Of a DNA stretch of 5,618 bases, positions 1 to 5,556 are shown piece by piece (position 1 is the stretch's first letter; every line of letters begins with the position of its first letter). The translations under genes and the position numbers were made by a program. The stretch spans positions 1 to 5,618 of the forward strand of contig JAGCMG010000116.1 of assembly GCA_017646555.1 (NCBI GenBank), in the 5' to 3' direction. Under the pieces are notes generated by a model, which was given only the letters and a program-made list of their open reading frames with translations, had not been told where the DNA came from and ran no database searches. This DNA is from Clostridia bacterium (lineage in GTDB: Bacteria > Bacillota > Clostridia > Christensenellales > Borkfalkiaceae).

Positions 1-945
1 AACGTTTTTAAGTTTATGTCTAACGATTTCTTTGATGTTAGCACGTGCAGGTTTCAAATATTCTCTTGGGTCGAACTTGTCAGGATGATCGTTATAGAAC
101 TTTCTGATAGTACCAGTCATTGCAAGTCTTAAGTCAGAGTCAATGTTGATTTTACAAACTGAAAGTTCAGCAGCTTTTCTAAGTTGTGATTCTGGTACGC
201 CGATAGCGTTAGGCATTTTACCACCGTTATCGTTAATCATTTTAACGTAGTCTTGTGGAACTGAAGAAGAACCGTGGAGAACGATTGGGAAAGCACCAAG
301 TTCAGCAGAAACTGCTTCTAAAATGTCAAAACGGAGTGGAGGCGGAACTAATACGCCGTCTTCGTTAACGGTGCATTGTTCTGGGGTGAATTTGTAAGCG
401 CCGTGTGAAGTACCGATTGCGATAGCTAAGCTATCAACACCCGTTCTTCTAACGAATTCAATAACTTCTTCAGGTTTGGTGTAAGATTCGTTACCTGCTT
501 CAACACAAACTTCGTCTTCAATACCTGCTAAGGTACCAAGTTCGCCTTCAACAGTTACGCCGAATTGGTGAGCGTAGTCAACAACCTTTTTGGTTAATGC
601 TACGTTTTCTTCAAAAGGAAGGTGTGAGCCGTCAATCATTACTGACGTGAAACCACCGTCGATACAAGCCTTACAGGTTTCAAAATCAGGACCGTGGTCT
701 AAGTGAAGTGCGATAGGAATGTTTGGACATTCTTTAACTGCTGCTTCAACAAGTTTTACAAGGTAGGTGTGGTTAGCGTATGCTCTTGCGCCTTTACTTA
801 CTTGTAAAATTACAGGTGCGTTTACTTCTTGACATGCTTCGGTAATGCCTTGAACGATTTCCATATTGTTTACGTTGAAAGCGCCGATTGCATAGCCGTT
901 TGCGTATGCTTTTTCAAACATTTTTTTAGTGTTTACTAATGGCAT
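1..945 (-). CDS. fba: Class II fructose-1,6-bisphosphate aldolase, 3' end cut by window edge
   Basis: This cytosolic zinc enzyme cleaves fructose-1,6-bisphosphate reversibly to dihydroxyacetone phosphate and glyceraldehyde-3-phosphate. I translated the minus strand from the ATG at 945-943. The frame stays open for 315 codons to base 1, so the stop lies outside the window. Related proteins end soon after the last residues seen (HKLKNV), so probably only about 5-15 residues are missing. Visible family signatures are GAFNVNN (21-27), LHLDHG (80-85, catalytic Asp83 and zinc ligand His84), VEGELG (132-137), E143 (probable general base), GTSHGAYKF (178-186, zinc ligand His181), LHGSSSVP (223-230, zinc ligand His224) and KINIDSDLR (265-273, phosphate and substrate loop). 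The start is fixed by GGAGG at 958-954, 8 bases upstream. Asparagine is almost always AAC, as in gap, which suggests high expression. The gene is divergent from the M29 aminopeptidase gene. The identification is secure. The assignment to the longer class II subgroup found in clostridia, treponemes and Giardia is from memory of the family. Confidence 0.97.
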   Translation of the reverse strand, partial: MPLVNTKKMFEKAYANGYAIGAFNVNNMEIVQGITEACQEVNAPVILQVSKGARAYANHTYLVKLVEAAVKECPNIPIALHLDHGPDFETCKACIDGGFTSVMIDGSHLPFEENVALTKKVVDYAHQFGVTVEGELGTLAGIEDEVCVEAGNESYTKPEEVIEFVRRTGVDSLAIAIGTSHGAYKFTPEQCTVNEDGVLVPPPLRFDILEAVSAELGAFPIVLHGSSSVPQDYVKMINDNGGKMPNAIGVPESQLRKAAELSVCKINIDSDLRLAMTGTIRKFYNDHPDKFDPREYLKPARANIKEIVRHKLKNV

Positions 946-981
946 TGGGTTATCCTCCAAATTTTTTTCTTTTTCTAACAT

Positions 982-1010
982 ATTATAACAGTTTTACCGT
1001 CTTTTTTCAA
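982..1010 (-). promoter_or_regulatory. Sigma-A promoter for fba, extended -10
   Basis: On the minus strand the -35 hexamer TTGAAA (1010-1005) is followed by a 17-base spacer and a perfect TATAAT (987-982). The -10 is preceded by TG plus one base (990-988), which gives an extended -10 element. Transcription should begin near 975, leaving a leader of about 30 bases before the aldolase ATG with GGAGG inside it. The near-consensus match fits a highly expressed glycolytic gene. No operator-like inverted repeat was seen around it. Confidence 0.82.
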
Positions 1011-1049
1011 TAATTTTTTAACATTATTTTAATCTTTATTGAAAAATGC

Positions 1050-1078
1050 TTTATAATTTTCTTTCTTTTTAGTATAAT
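1050..1078 (+). promoter_or_regulatory. Probable sigma-A promoter for the M29 aminopeptidase gene
   Basis: A perfect -10 TATAAT lies at 1073-1078, with TTTATA (4 of 6 matches to TTGACA) at 1050-1055 and a 17-base spacer. Transcription would start near 1085, with a leader of about 23 bases. A second TATAAT at 1052-1057 overlaps the -35 and has only a poor -35 of its own (TTAATC at 1029-1034). A TTGAAA at 1039-1044 is wrongly spaced for either -10. This promoter is weaker than the divergent fba promoter. Confidence 0.55.
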
Positions 1079-1097
1079 TTACGTATTAAACACTTTT

Positions 1098-1102
1098 GGG
1101 GG
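1098..1102 (+). promoter_or_regulatory. Ribosome binding site that decides the aminopeptidase start
   Basis: GGGGG sits 5 bases before the ATG at 1108 and is the only purine-rich Shine-Dalgarno candidate there. An in-frame TTG at 1096 would place the start codon within or upstream of this site and has no ribosome binding site of its own. ATG 1108 is therefore preferred. An in-frame TAA at 1087-1089 closes the frame further upstream. Confidence 0.7.
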
Positions 1103-1107
1103 CTTAT

Positions 1108-2223
1108 ATGAAAGACGTTAGAATTGAAAAACTTGCCGACGTTTTGGTTAATTATTCCGTTCATTTGCAAAAAGGCGAAAAGGTTTTAATCGAAGCAAAA
1201 GGCGTTGACTATATGCTTATCAACGCTATTATTGAAAAAGTTTACGAAGTGGGTGGGTATCCGTTCGTTGAAATTTCAAACGCGCGCGTTTCGCGTCAAC
1301 TCTTGTTAGGCACAAGCGAAGAACACGCTAAATTAAAAGCAAAATACGACGCATTTCGTATGCGCGAAATGGACGCTTATATCGGTATTAGGGGTGGGGA
1401 AAACTGCAACGAACTTTCCGACGTTCCCGAAGATAAGGCGCAAATCGAAAGTAAATTCTATTCTCATCCCGTTCATCACGAACTTCGCGTTAAAAAGACT
1501 AAATGGGTAGTTCTTCGTTACCCGACGGAAGGTATGGCGTCGCAAGCAGGTACTTCGACCGACGCGTTTGAAGACTTCTATTTTTCAGTTTGCAACCTTG
1601 ATTATTCTAAAATGGATAAGGCTATGGACGCGTTATCAGACCTTATGAATAAAACCGATAAGGTTAGAATTACGGCTAAAGATACCGACCTTACTTTCTC
1701 TATTAAGGGCATAGGTTCTAAAAAATGCTCTGGGCATATGAATATCCCTGATGGTGAAGTGTATTCTGCTCCCGTTAAAAATAGTGTTAATGGCGTTATT
1801 ACTTATAACGCGCCGTCAGTTGAAAACGGCACAAAATTTGAAAACGTTTCGTTAACATTTAAAGATGGTAAAATTATAAGTGCAACGGGTAACTACCCTG
1901 AAAAAATCAACGCTATCTTTGATACCGACGAAGGCGCAAGATACGTTGGTGAATTTGCCATCGGTGTAAATCCGTTTATCGTTAAACCTATGGGCGATAT
2001 CTTATTTGATGAAAAAATTTCAGGCTCAATCCACTTTACACCGGGTTGCTGTTATGAAGATGCGTATAACGGTAATGAAAGCGCAATTCACTGGGATTTA
2101 GTTCTTATTCAAACCAAGGAATACGGTGGTGGGGAAATTTACTTCGACGACGTGCTTATTAGAAAGGATGGCTTGTTCGTAATTGACGAACTTTTACCAC
2201 TTAACCCTGAAAATTTAAAATAA
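1108..2223 (+). CDS. M29-family metallo-aminopeptidase (AmpS/PepS type)
   Basis: The predicted product of 371 residues is a cytosolic, two-metal exopeptidase that removes N-terminal amino acids from peptides. The five metal ligands expected for M29 enzymes are all in order in the C-terminal half: Glu217 in GEVYSAP (216-222), Glu282 in GEFAIGVNP (281-289), His309 in SIHFTPG (307-313), and His328 and Asp330 in AIHWD (326-330). The N-terminal part (about 1-190) contains the KGEKVLIEA segment (22-30) typical of the family's first domain. No signal peptide or membrane segment is present. The better-studied AmpS and AmpT enzymes are around 410 residues, so this belongs to a shorter subfamily. It looks intact, because all ligands and the end are present. 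The start is ATG 1108, as argued in the ribosome binding site entry. The gene has its own probable promoter and lies 155 bases before gap, with no convincing terminator between them, so some readthrough into gap is possible. Substrate preference cannot be read from the sequence, and a leucyl-aminopeptidase label would go beyond the evidence. Confidence 0.92.
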   Translation: MKDVRIEKLADVLVNYSVHLQKGEKVLIEAKGVDYMLINAIIEKVYEVGGYPFVEISNARVSRQLLLGTSEEHAKLKAKYDAFRMREMDAYIGIRGGENCNELSDVPEDKAQIESKFYSHPVHHELRVKKTKWVVLRYPTEGMASQAGTSTDAFEDFYFSVCNLDYSKMDKAMDALSDLMNKTDKVRITAKDTDLTFSIKGIGSKKCSGHMNIPDGEVYSAPVKNSVNGVITYNAPSVENGTKFENVSLTFKDGKIISATGNYPEKINAIFDTDEGARYVGEFAIGVNPFIVKPMGDILFDEKISGSIHFTPGCCYEDAYNGNESAIHWDLVLIQTKEYGGGEIYFDDVLIRKDGLFVIDELLPLNPENLK

Positions 2224-2267
2224 TATTAAAAAACTATTTAAAACAGTATTATTTTTAAGAAAAATGT

Positions 2268-2296
2268 TTGACTATCTTCTGTTGATTAAGTATAAT
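2268..2296 (+). promoter_or_regulatory. Strong sigma-A promoter for gap
   Basis: TTGACT (2268-2273, 5 of 6 matches to the -35 consensus) is separated by exactly 17 bases from a perfect TATAAT (2291-2296). Transcription should start near 2303, giving a leader of about 75 bases before the gap ATG. This means gap has its own promoter and does not depend on readthrough from the aminopeptidase gene. Confidence 0.87.
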
Positions 2297-2303
2297 ATAC
2301 TTT

Positions 2304-2327
2304 GAACGGATAGGTAGTTTTCCGTTT
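2304..2327 (+). promoter_or_regulatory. Small inverted repeat at the predicted 5' end of gap mRNA
   Basis: AACGGA (2305-2310) pairs exactly with TCCGTT (2321-2326) across a 10-base loop, and a G-U pair at 2304/2327 can extend the stem. The repeat begins within one or two bases of the predicted transcription start, so the stem would cap the 5' end of the mRNA. It could be a stabilising 5' hairpin or a small repressor operator placed over the start site. It does not follow the CGGGAC-type operator that I recall for CggR of bacilli. There is no T-run after it, so it is not a terminator. The function is inferred. Confidence 0.45.
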
Positions 2328-2378
2328 GTACTAAAAGAAAAATAAATAAAATTTATATATTTTTGGAGGAACTCAAAA

Positions 2379-3398
2379 ATGGCAAACGTAAAAGTTGCAA
2401 TCAACGGTTTCGGCCGTATCGGTCGTCTCGCATTCAGACAAATGTTCGGTGCTGAAGGTTACGAAGTAGTTGCTATCAACGACTTAACCAGCCCTGAAAT
2501 GCTCGCTCACCTTTTAAAGTATGATACCATGCAAGGTAACTACTTAGCAAAGGGTCACACTGTAGATTCTACTGAAGATTCTATCATTGTTGACGGCAAG
2601 GAAATCAAAATCTACGCTGAAAAGAACGCTGCTGACTGCCCATGGGGTAAATTAGGCGTTGACGTTGTTTTAGAATGTACCGGTTTCTATACTTCTAAGG
2701 ACAAAGCATCTGCACACATCGCTGCTGGCGCTAAAAAGGTAGTTATTTCTGCTCCTGCAGGTAATGACCTCCCAACCATCGTTTACAACGTAAACCACAA
2801 CACTTTAACTAAAGAAGACAACATCATTTCTGCTGCTTCTTGTACCACTAACTGCTTAGCACCTATGGCTAAAGCACTTAACGACTACGCTCCTGTAGTT
2901 TCTGGTATTATGACCACCGTTCACGCTTACACCGGTGACCAAATGATTCTCGACGGTCCACAAAGAAAGGGTGACAAGAGACGTTCAAGAGCAGGCGCTC
3001 AAAACATCGTTCCTAACAGCACTGGTGCTGCTAAGGCAATCGGTCTCGTTATTCCTGAACTCAACGGCAAACTTATCGGTGCTGCTCAAAGAGTTCCTAC
3101 CGCTACTGGTTCAACCACTATCCTTATCGCAGTTGTTAAGGGTAAAGACGTTACCAAAGAAGGTATCAACGCTGCTATGAAGGCTCAAGCAACCGAATCT
3201 TTCGGTTACAACACCGACGAAATCGTTTCTTCAGACGTTATCGGTATGACCTACGGTTCACTCTTTGATGCTACTCAAACCATGGTTTCTAAGATTGACG
3301 ACGATACTTACCAAGTACAAGTTGTTTCTTGGTACGACAACGAAAACTCTTACACCAGCCAAATGGTTAGAACCATCAAATACTTCGCTAACGTATAA
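2379..3398 (+). CDS. gap: Glyceraldehyde-3-phosphate dehydrogenase (NAD-dependent, phosphorylating)
   Basis: The protein is 339 residues, the usual full length. It converts glyceraldehyde-3-phosphate, NAD and phosphate to 1,3-bisphosphoglycerate and NADH in the cytosol, and acts as a homotetramer in the family. The N-terminal Rossmann domain starts with INGFGRIGR (8-16). The aspartate in AINDLT (32-37) is the residue that normally selects NAD over NADP. The catalytic domain has SAASCTTNC (151-159) with nucleophile Cys155, and His182 in TTVHAYTGDQ (179-188). It also has the RRSRAGAQNIVP loop (201-212), the RVPTATGS segment (238-245), and SWYDNENSY (317-325) near the end. GGAGGA at 2365-2370, 8 bases before the ATG, fixes the start. 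Codon choice is strongly biased: I found no ATA isoleucine codon and only one AAT among about twenty asparagines, which fits very high expression. The gene has its own promoter and terminator and appears monocistronic. No feature suggests the non-phosphorylating GapN type. Confidence 0.99.
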   Translation: MANVKVAINGFGRIGRLAFRQMFGAEGYEVVAINDLTSPEMLAHLLKYDTMQGNYLAKGHTVDSTEDSIIVDGKEIKIYAEKNAADCPWGKLGVDVVLECTGFYTSKDKASAHIAAGAKKVVISAPAGNDLPTIVYNVNHNTLTKEDNIISAASCTTNCLAPMAKALNDYAPVVSGIMTTVHAYTGDQMILDGPQRKGDKRRSRAGAQNIVPNSTGAAKAIGLVIPELNGKLIGAAQRVPTATGSTTILIAVVKGKDVTKEGINAAMKAQATESFGYNTDEIVSSDVIGMTYGSLFDATQTMVSKIDDDTYQVQVVSWYDNENSYTSQMVRTIKYFANV

Positions 3399-3412
3399 TT
3401 AGTAAAACAACA

Positions 3413-3440
3413 AAAAAGCAAGGGGCAACCCTTGCTTTTT
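3413..3440 (+). terminator. Rho-independent terminator after gap, probably bidirectional
   Basis: GCAAGGG (3418-3424) and CCCTTGC (3429-3435) form a perfect 7-bp stem closed by a GCAA tetraloop of the stable GNRA type. Flanking A5 (3413-3417) and T5 (3436-3440) extend the stem and supply the U-run. It starts 14 bases after the gap stop codon. Read on the minus strand the same stem is followed by six T residues (3417-3412), so it could also stop transcription arriving from the opposing azlD operon. Confidence 0.92.
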
Positions 3441-3476
3441 AATTTGCTATTTTTTTATTATAAAATTAATTTTATT

Positions 3477-3507
3477 AAAAATAAAAATGGCAGTATTTGA
3501 ATATGCC
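3477..3507 (-). terminator. Possible weak terminator of the HAD-azlC-azlD operon
   Basis: On the minus strand, 18 bases after the azlD stop, GGCA (3507-3504) pairs with TGCC (3492-3489). Three more A-T pairs are possible across a one-base bulge, with a UCAA loop. The stem is followed by two runs of five T (3487-3483 and 3481-3477). The stem is short, so termination here may be partial and completed at the stronger hairpin at 3413-3440. The same repeat read on the plus strand has no T-run after it. Confidence 0.5.
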
Positions 3508-3525
3508 GTTAATAGCGAAATCGTG

Positions 3526-3855
3526 TCAAAATACTAATTGAACGAGCAACATATACGATATTGTTCCCGCTAAAATACTTAAAAGTGTGTTTCTTTTCCA
3601 AAAGTGTAAAAATGCCGTTAAAGTAACGCAAATGAGTTCAGGCAAGCCAAACGACCAACCTAAAAACGAAACATTTTTTAAGCAAAAGATTATAAGCATA
3701 CCTATCGTTGCTTGCGGTAAAACTTGTCCTAAATACAATAAGAACGACGGGGTGTTTTTACCACGGAAAATAAAGAAAGGTAAAAATCTTATAATAGCCG
3801 TAACGCCAGCCATAACGGCAACGATTAAAAGCGAGTGTGTAAATCCGTTAGGCAT
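3526..3855 (-). CDS. azlD: AzlD-family small subunit of a branched-chain amino acid exporter
   Basis: The gene encodes a 109-residue, very hydrophobic protein with about four membrane segments (roughly 7-30, 36-59, 71-85 and 88-108). AzlD proteins are usually close to this length. Family-like features are the TAIIRFLPFFIF stretch (19-30) at the end of the first helix and VLPQATIGMLI (45-55) in the second. AzlD works with AzlC in the cytoplasmic membrane. The pair is known as the azaleucine-resistance exporter in Bacillus subtilis and as YgaZH, a valine exporter, in E. coli. The start ATG (3855-3853) lies inside the azlC end, and the genes overlap by 8 bases (ATGCCTAA). The purine-rich GGGGGTAGG just upstream belongs to the azlC coding end and can serve as ribosome binding site, so translation is probably coupled. 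The stop is TGA. Sequence similarity within this family is low, so the assignment rests on hydrophobicity pattern, length, motif and pairing with azlC. Confidence 0.9.
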   Translation of the reverse strand: MPNGFTHSLLIVAVMAGVTAIIRFLPFFIFRGKNTPSFLLYLGQVLPQATIGMLIIFCLKNVSFLGWSFGLPELICVTLTAFLHFWKRNTLLSILAGTISYMLLVQLVF

Positions 3856-4564
3856 TTTTCCTACCCCCTTTATAGTAGGTAAAACGAAGTGCAGTAAAAG
3901 TCAACATTATAATTACCATAGCGGGGATTAAAAAGTTGTCTGCACCAAAAATCAATAAAGCGATAACGGCTGAAATTATACCAACGAAAACAGGAAGATG
4001 GTCTTTTGTTGCAAGCCATTGTTCAACGAAAATGGTAACGAAAAGCGCAGTCATAACAAAGTCGATACCTTCGCTTGAAAAGGGAAGAATAGTTCCAACA
4101 AGCGCGCCTAAAACGCAACCAGATATCCAGTAACAATGGTCAAATAGTGAAACGAAAAAGCAATATCTGCCGTTTCTTTGTTTATCAAGGGGGTCATAAT
4201 CACGAATAACTAACGAATAAGTTTCATCAGTTAGTGCGTGTATCATATACGCCTTTTTAGCGCCTATTCCTTTATATTTATCACTTAAAGTTATACTGTA
4301 AAAAAGATGCCTTGCTTGAACGGTTAAAGTGGTTAAAGCCGTAGTTATAAGAGATGCACCCGTTGCTAAAAGTTCAACGCCTACGTATTGCATTGAGCCT
4401 GCGTATAAAAACACGCTCATTAAAAGAGCCCACCAAGCGCTATAACCTTTTGCCGAAAGCAAAACACCAAATCCCATCCCTAAAAATATATAGCCTGCAA
4501 GGACAGGAAGAGATGCTATAAAGGCATCGCGTATAACGCGTTTTTCCGAGAAAAGTTCCTTCAT
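3848..4564 (-). CDS. azlC: AzlC-family large subunit of a branched-chain amino acid exporter
   Basis: The 238-residue integral membrane protein has the usual AzlC length and about seven hydrophobic segments (roughly 14-36, 43-62, 64-82, 134-160, 166-184, 191-206 and 209-228). Family features visible are PVLAGYIFLGMGFGVL (20-35), FLYAGSMQYV (52-61), the polar ARHLFYS motif (84-90) and HALTDETYSL (109-118). The basic tail KGGRKNA at 232-238 is probably cytoplasmic. With AzlD it is expected to export branched-chain amino acids across the cytoplasmic membrane. The true substrate range here is inferred from the family only. The start ATG (4564-4562) has a modest AGGA at 4577-4574, about 9 bases upstream. 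The gene begins 28 bases after the HAD gene stop and overlaps azlD by 8 bases, so all three are read as one operon. No AzlB or Lrp-type regulator gene lies in the window. Confidence 0.93.
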   Translation of the reverse strand: MKELFSEKRVIRDAFIASLPVLAGYIFLGMGFGVLLSAKGYSAWWALLMSVFLYAGSMQYVGVELLATGASLITTALTTLTVQARHLFYSITLSDKYKGIGAKKAYMIHALTDETYSLVIRDYDPLDKQRNGRYCFFVSLFDHCYWISGCVLGALVGTILPFSSEGIDFVMTALFVTIFVEQWLATKDHLPVFVGIISAVIALLIFGADNFLIPAMVIIMLTFTALRFTYYKGGRKNA

Positions 4565-4592
4565 TTTTAAAAATCCTATATAACGTTAGTCG

Positions 4593-5378
4593 TTATTTTT
4601 TAGGGAATAGTTTGTTTAAGAATTCAGCAACGCCGTATTTTTCAGTCATAACGAAAGTTGCTTTATCTCTTAAAATTTTAGGAGCGTGAGCCATCGCAAC
4701 CGAAGTTTTTGCGTGCATAAACATATCAACGTCGTTTTCGCTATCGCCGAAAACTACGAATTTGTACGGGTCGTAATCCATAAGTTTAGCAAATTCATCA
4801 AGAAGCGTTCCTTTATCACTTAAACCGCATTCGTAACCCCTTTCGGTTTGAATCCATTTTACGTTGGGGTTTTCTTCTTCTAAGTTAGTTGCAATATAGT
4901 TAACGGAAATCGGTGGGTATACGCAAGTTTTTACAATATTAAAGTTTTTTGCTATATCTCTTGCAATATCACAAATTTGCTTTTTTTCTTCTGCTGAATA
5001 AACTACGTCACCGTGTAGTTTTATCGTATGTGGTGGTTGGCCTTCAATGTCGAGCGTTGCCCAATAAGAATATTTTTCGCAGTAGTCAATAAAAGCAAAA
5101 ACGTCTTTTTTATCCATAAATTTTTCGCAAACTATATTTTTGGCGTCGTTGCCTAAATAAATGCTTGCAAAATTACATAAATACCCGTCAAAAACTATAT
5201 CGGTGTTCTTTTTTAAATCTTTAAATAAATTAACGATTGAACGGCCCGTGTTCATAAAAACTTTACAGCCGTGTTCTTGTGCGTTTTTAATAGCATCGGT
5301 TATTTCTTTAGGAAATTTTAAATCTATGAAAGTCGTTCCGTCAAAGTCAAAAAACAAACAAATAGGACTATCTTGCAT
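4593..5378 (-). CDS. Cof-type HAD-IIB family phosphatase
   Basis: The gene encodes a 261-residue soluble hydrolase of the haloacid dehalogenase superfamily, probably acting on a sugar phosphate or other phosphorylated metabolite. All four HAD motifs are present: motif I DFDGT (11-15) with nucleophile Asp11 and acid/base Asp13, motif II MNTGRS (42-47) with Thr44, motif III Lys189 in SDKGTLL (187-193), and motif IV GDSENDVDMF (211-220) with Mg-binding Asp212 and Asp216. The insert between motifs II and III (about 75-185) is the place and size of a C2B cap domain, which sets substrate choice in this family. No signal peptide is seen. The start ATG (5378-5376) follows AAAGGTGG at 5390-5383. A good promoter lies 31-59 bases further upstream, making this the first gene of the operon with azlC and azlD. 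Cof-type proteins are often promiscuous in vitro, so neither a specific substrate nor a link to amino acid export can be asserted. Codon choice is mixed (both AAC and AAT, with ATA present), unlike gap and fba. Confidence 0.92.
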   Translation of the reverse strand: MQDSPICLFFDFDGTTFIDLKFPKEITDAIKNAQEHGCKVFMNTGRSIVNLFKDLKKNTDIVFDGYLCNFASIYLGNDAKNIVCEKFMDKKDVFAFIDYCEKYSYWATLDIEGQPPHTIKLHGDVVYSAEEKKQICDIARDIAKNFNIVKTCVYPPISVNYIATNLEEENPNVKWIQTERGYECGLSDKGTLLDEFAKLMDYDPYKFVVFGDSENDVDMFMHAKTSVAMAHAPKILRDKATFVMTEKYGVAEFLNKLFPKK

Positions 5379-5408
5379 AATTCCACCTTTAATAAAAAAT
5401 ATATTTTT

Positions 5409-5437
5409 ATTATAAGACTAAAAAACGCCTTTTGCAA
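5409..5437 (-). promoter_or_regulatory. Sigma-A promoter for the HAD-azlC-azlD operon
   Basis: On the minus strand TTGCAA (5437-5432, 4 of 6 matches) is followed by a 17-base spacer and a perfect TATAAT (5414-5409). Transcription should begin near 5402, giving a leader of about 24 bases that includes the AAAGGTGG ribosome binding site. No attenuator, T-box or other leader structure fits in so short a leader. Confidence 0.75.
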
Positions 5438-5507
5438 GAGAAAAAGTAATTAAAAAATAAATTTTTTAATATATTAATAGTTTAGGCAGGGAAATAAAGT
5501 GCGCGCG

Positions 5508-5536
5508 TTGTATATATAAGTGTAAACTAATTTAAT
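5508..5536 (+). promoter_or_regulatory. Tentative promoter for the partial gene at the right edge
   Basis: TTGTAT (5508-5513, 4 of 6) and TTTAAT (5531-5536, 5 of 6) are spaced by 17 bases, pointing to a start near 5543 and a leader of about 14 bases before the GTG. The match is moderate and the region is AT-rich, so chance similarity is possible. The rest of the 5379-5556 intergenic stretch shows only the divergent HAD promoter. Confidence 0.4.
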
Positions 5537-5556
5537 TATTACAAATAGGGAAATTC

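Noticed and set aside
1096..1107. TTG at 1096 as an in-frame upstream start for the aminopeptidase, adding four residues.
   Set aside because: It has no ribosome binding site of its own, and the only candidate (GGGGG at 1098-1102) lies downstream of it and correctly spaced for ATG 1108.
946..1107. A riboswitch or T-box in the divergent fba-aminopeptidase region.
   Set aside because: The predicted leaders are only about 30 and 23 bases, and no stable structure or conserved riboswitch sequence is visible.
1333..1545. Short open frame on the minus strand inside the aminopeptidase gene.
   Set aside because: It is a mirror of a well-supported gene with no motif, promoter or ribosome binding site of its own.
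2221..2257. A possible terminator after the aminopeptidase gene (TAATA at 2221-2225 with TATTA at 2247-2251, then a T-run).
   Set aside because: The stem is five A-T pairs only, with a long loop and the stop codon in the stem. It is too weak to call, so readthrough into gap is left open.
3587..3931. A 114-codon open frame on the plus strand across the azlC-azlD junction.
   Set aside because: It is antisense to two recognisable genes. Its translation is rich in Lys and Asn without family motifs, and it has no good ribosome binding site.
5161..5415. An 84-codon plus-strand frame opposite the start of the HAD gene.
   Set aside because: It is antisense to the HAD motif I and II region and runs into the operon promoter. 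The peptide shows no recognisable domain.
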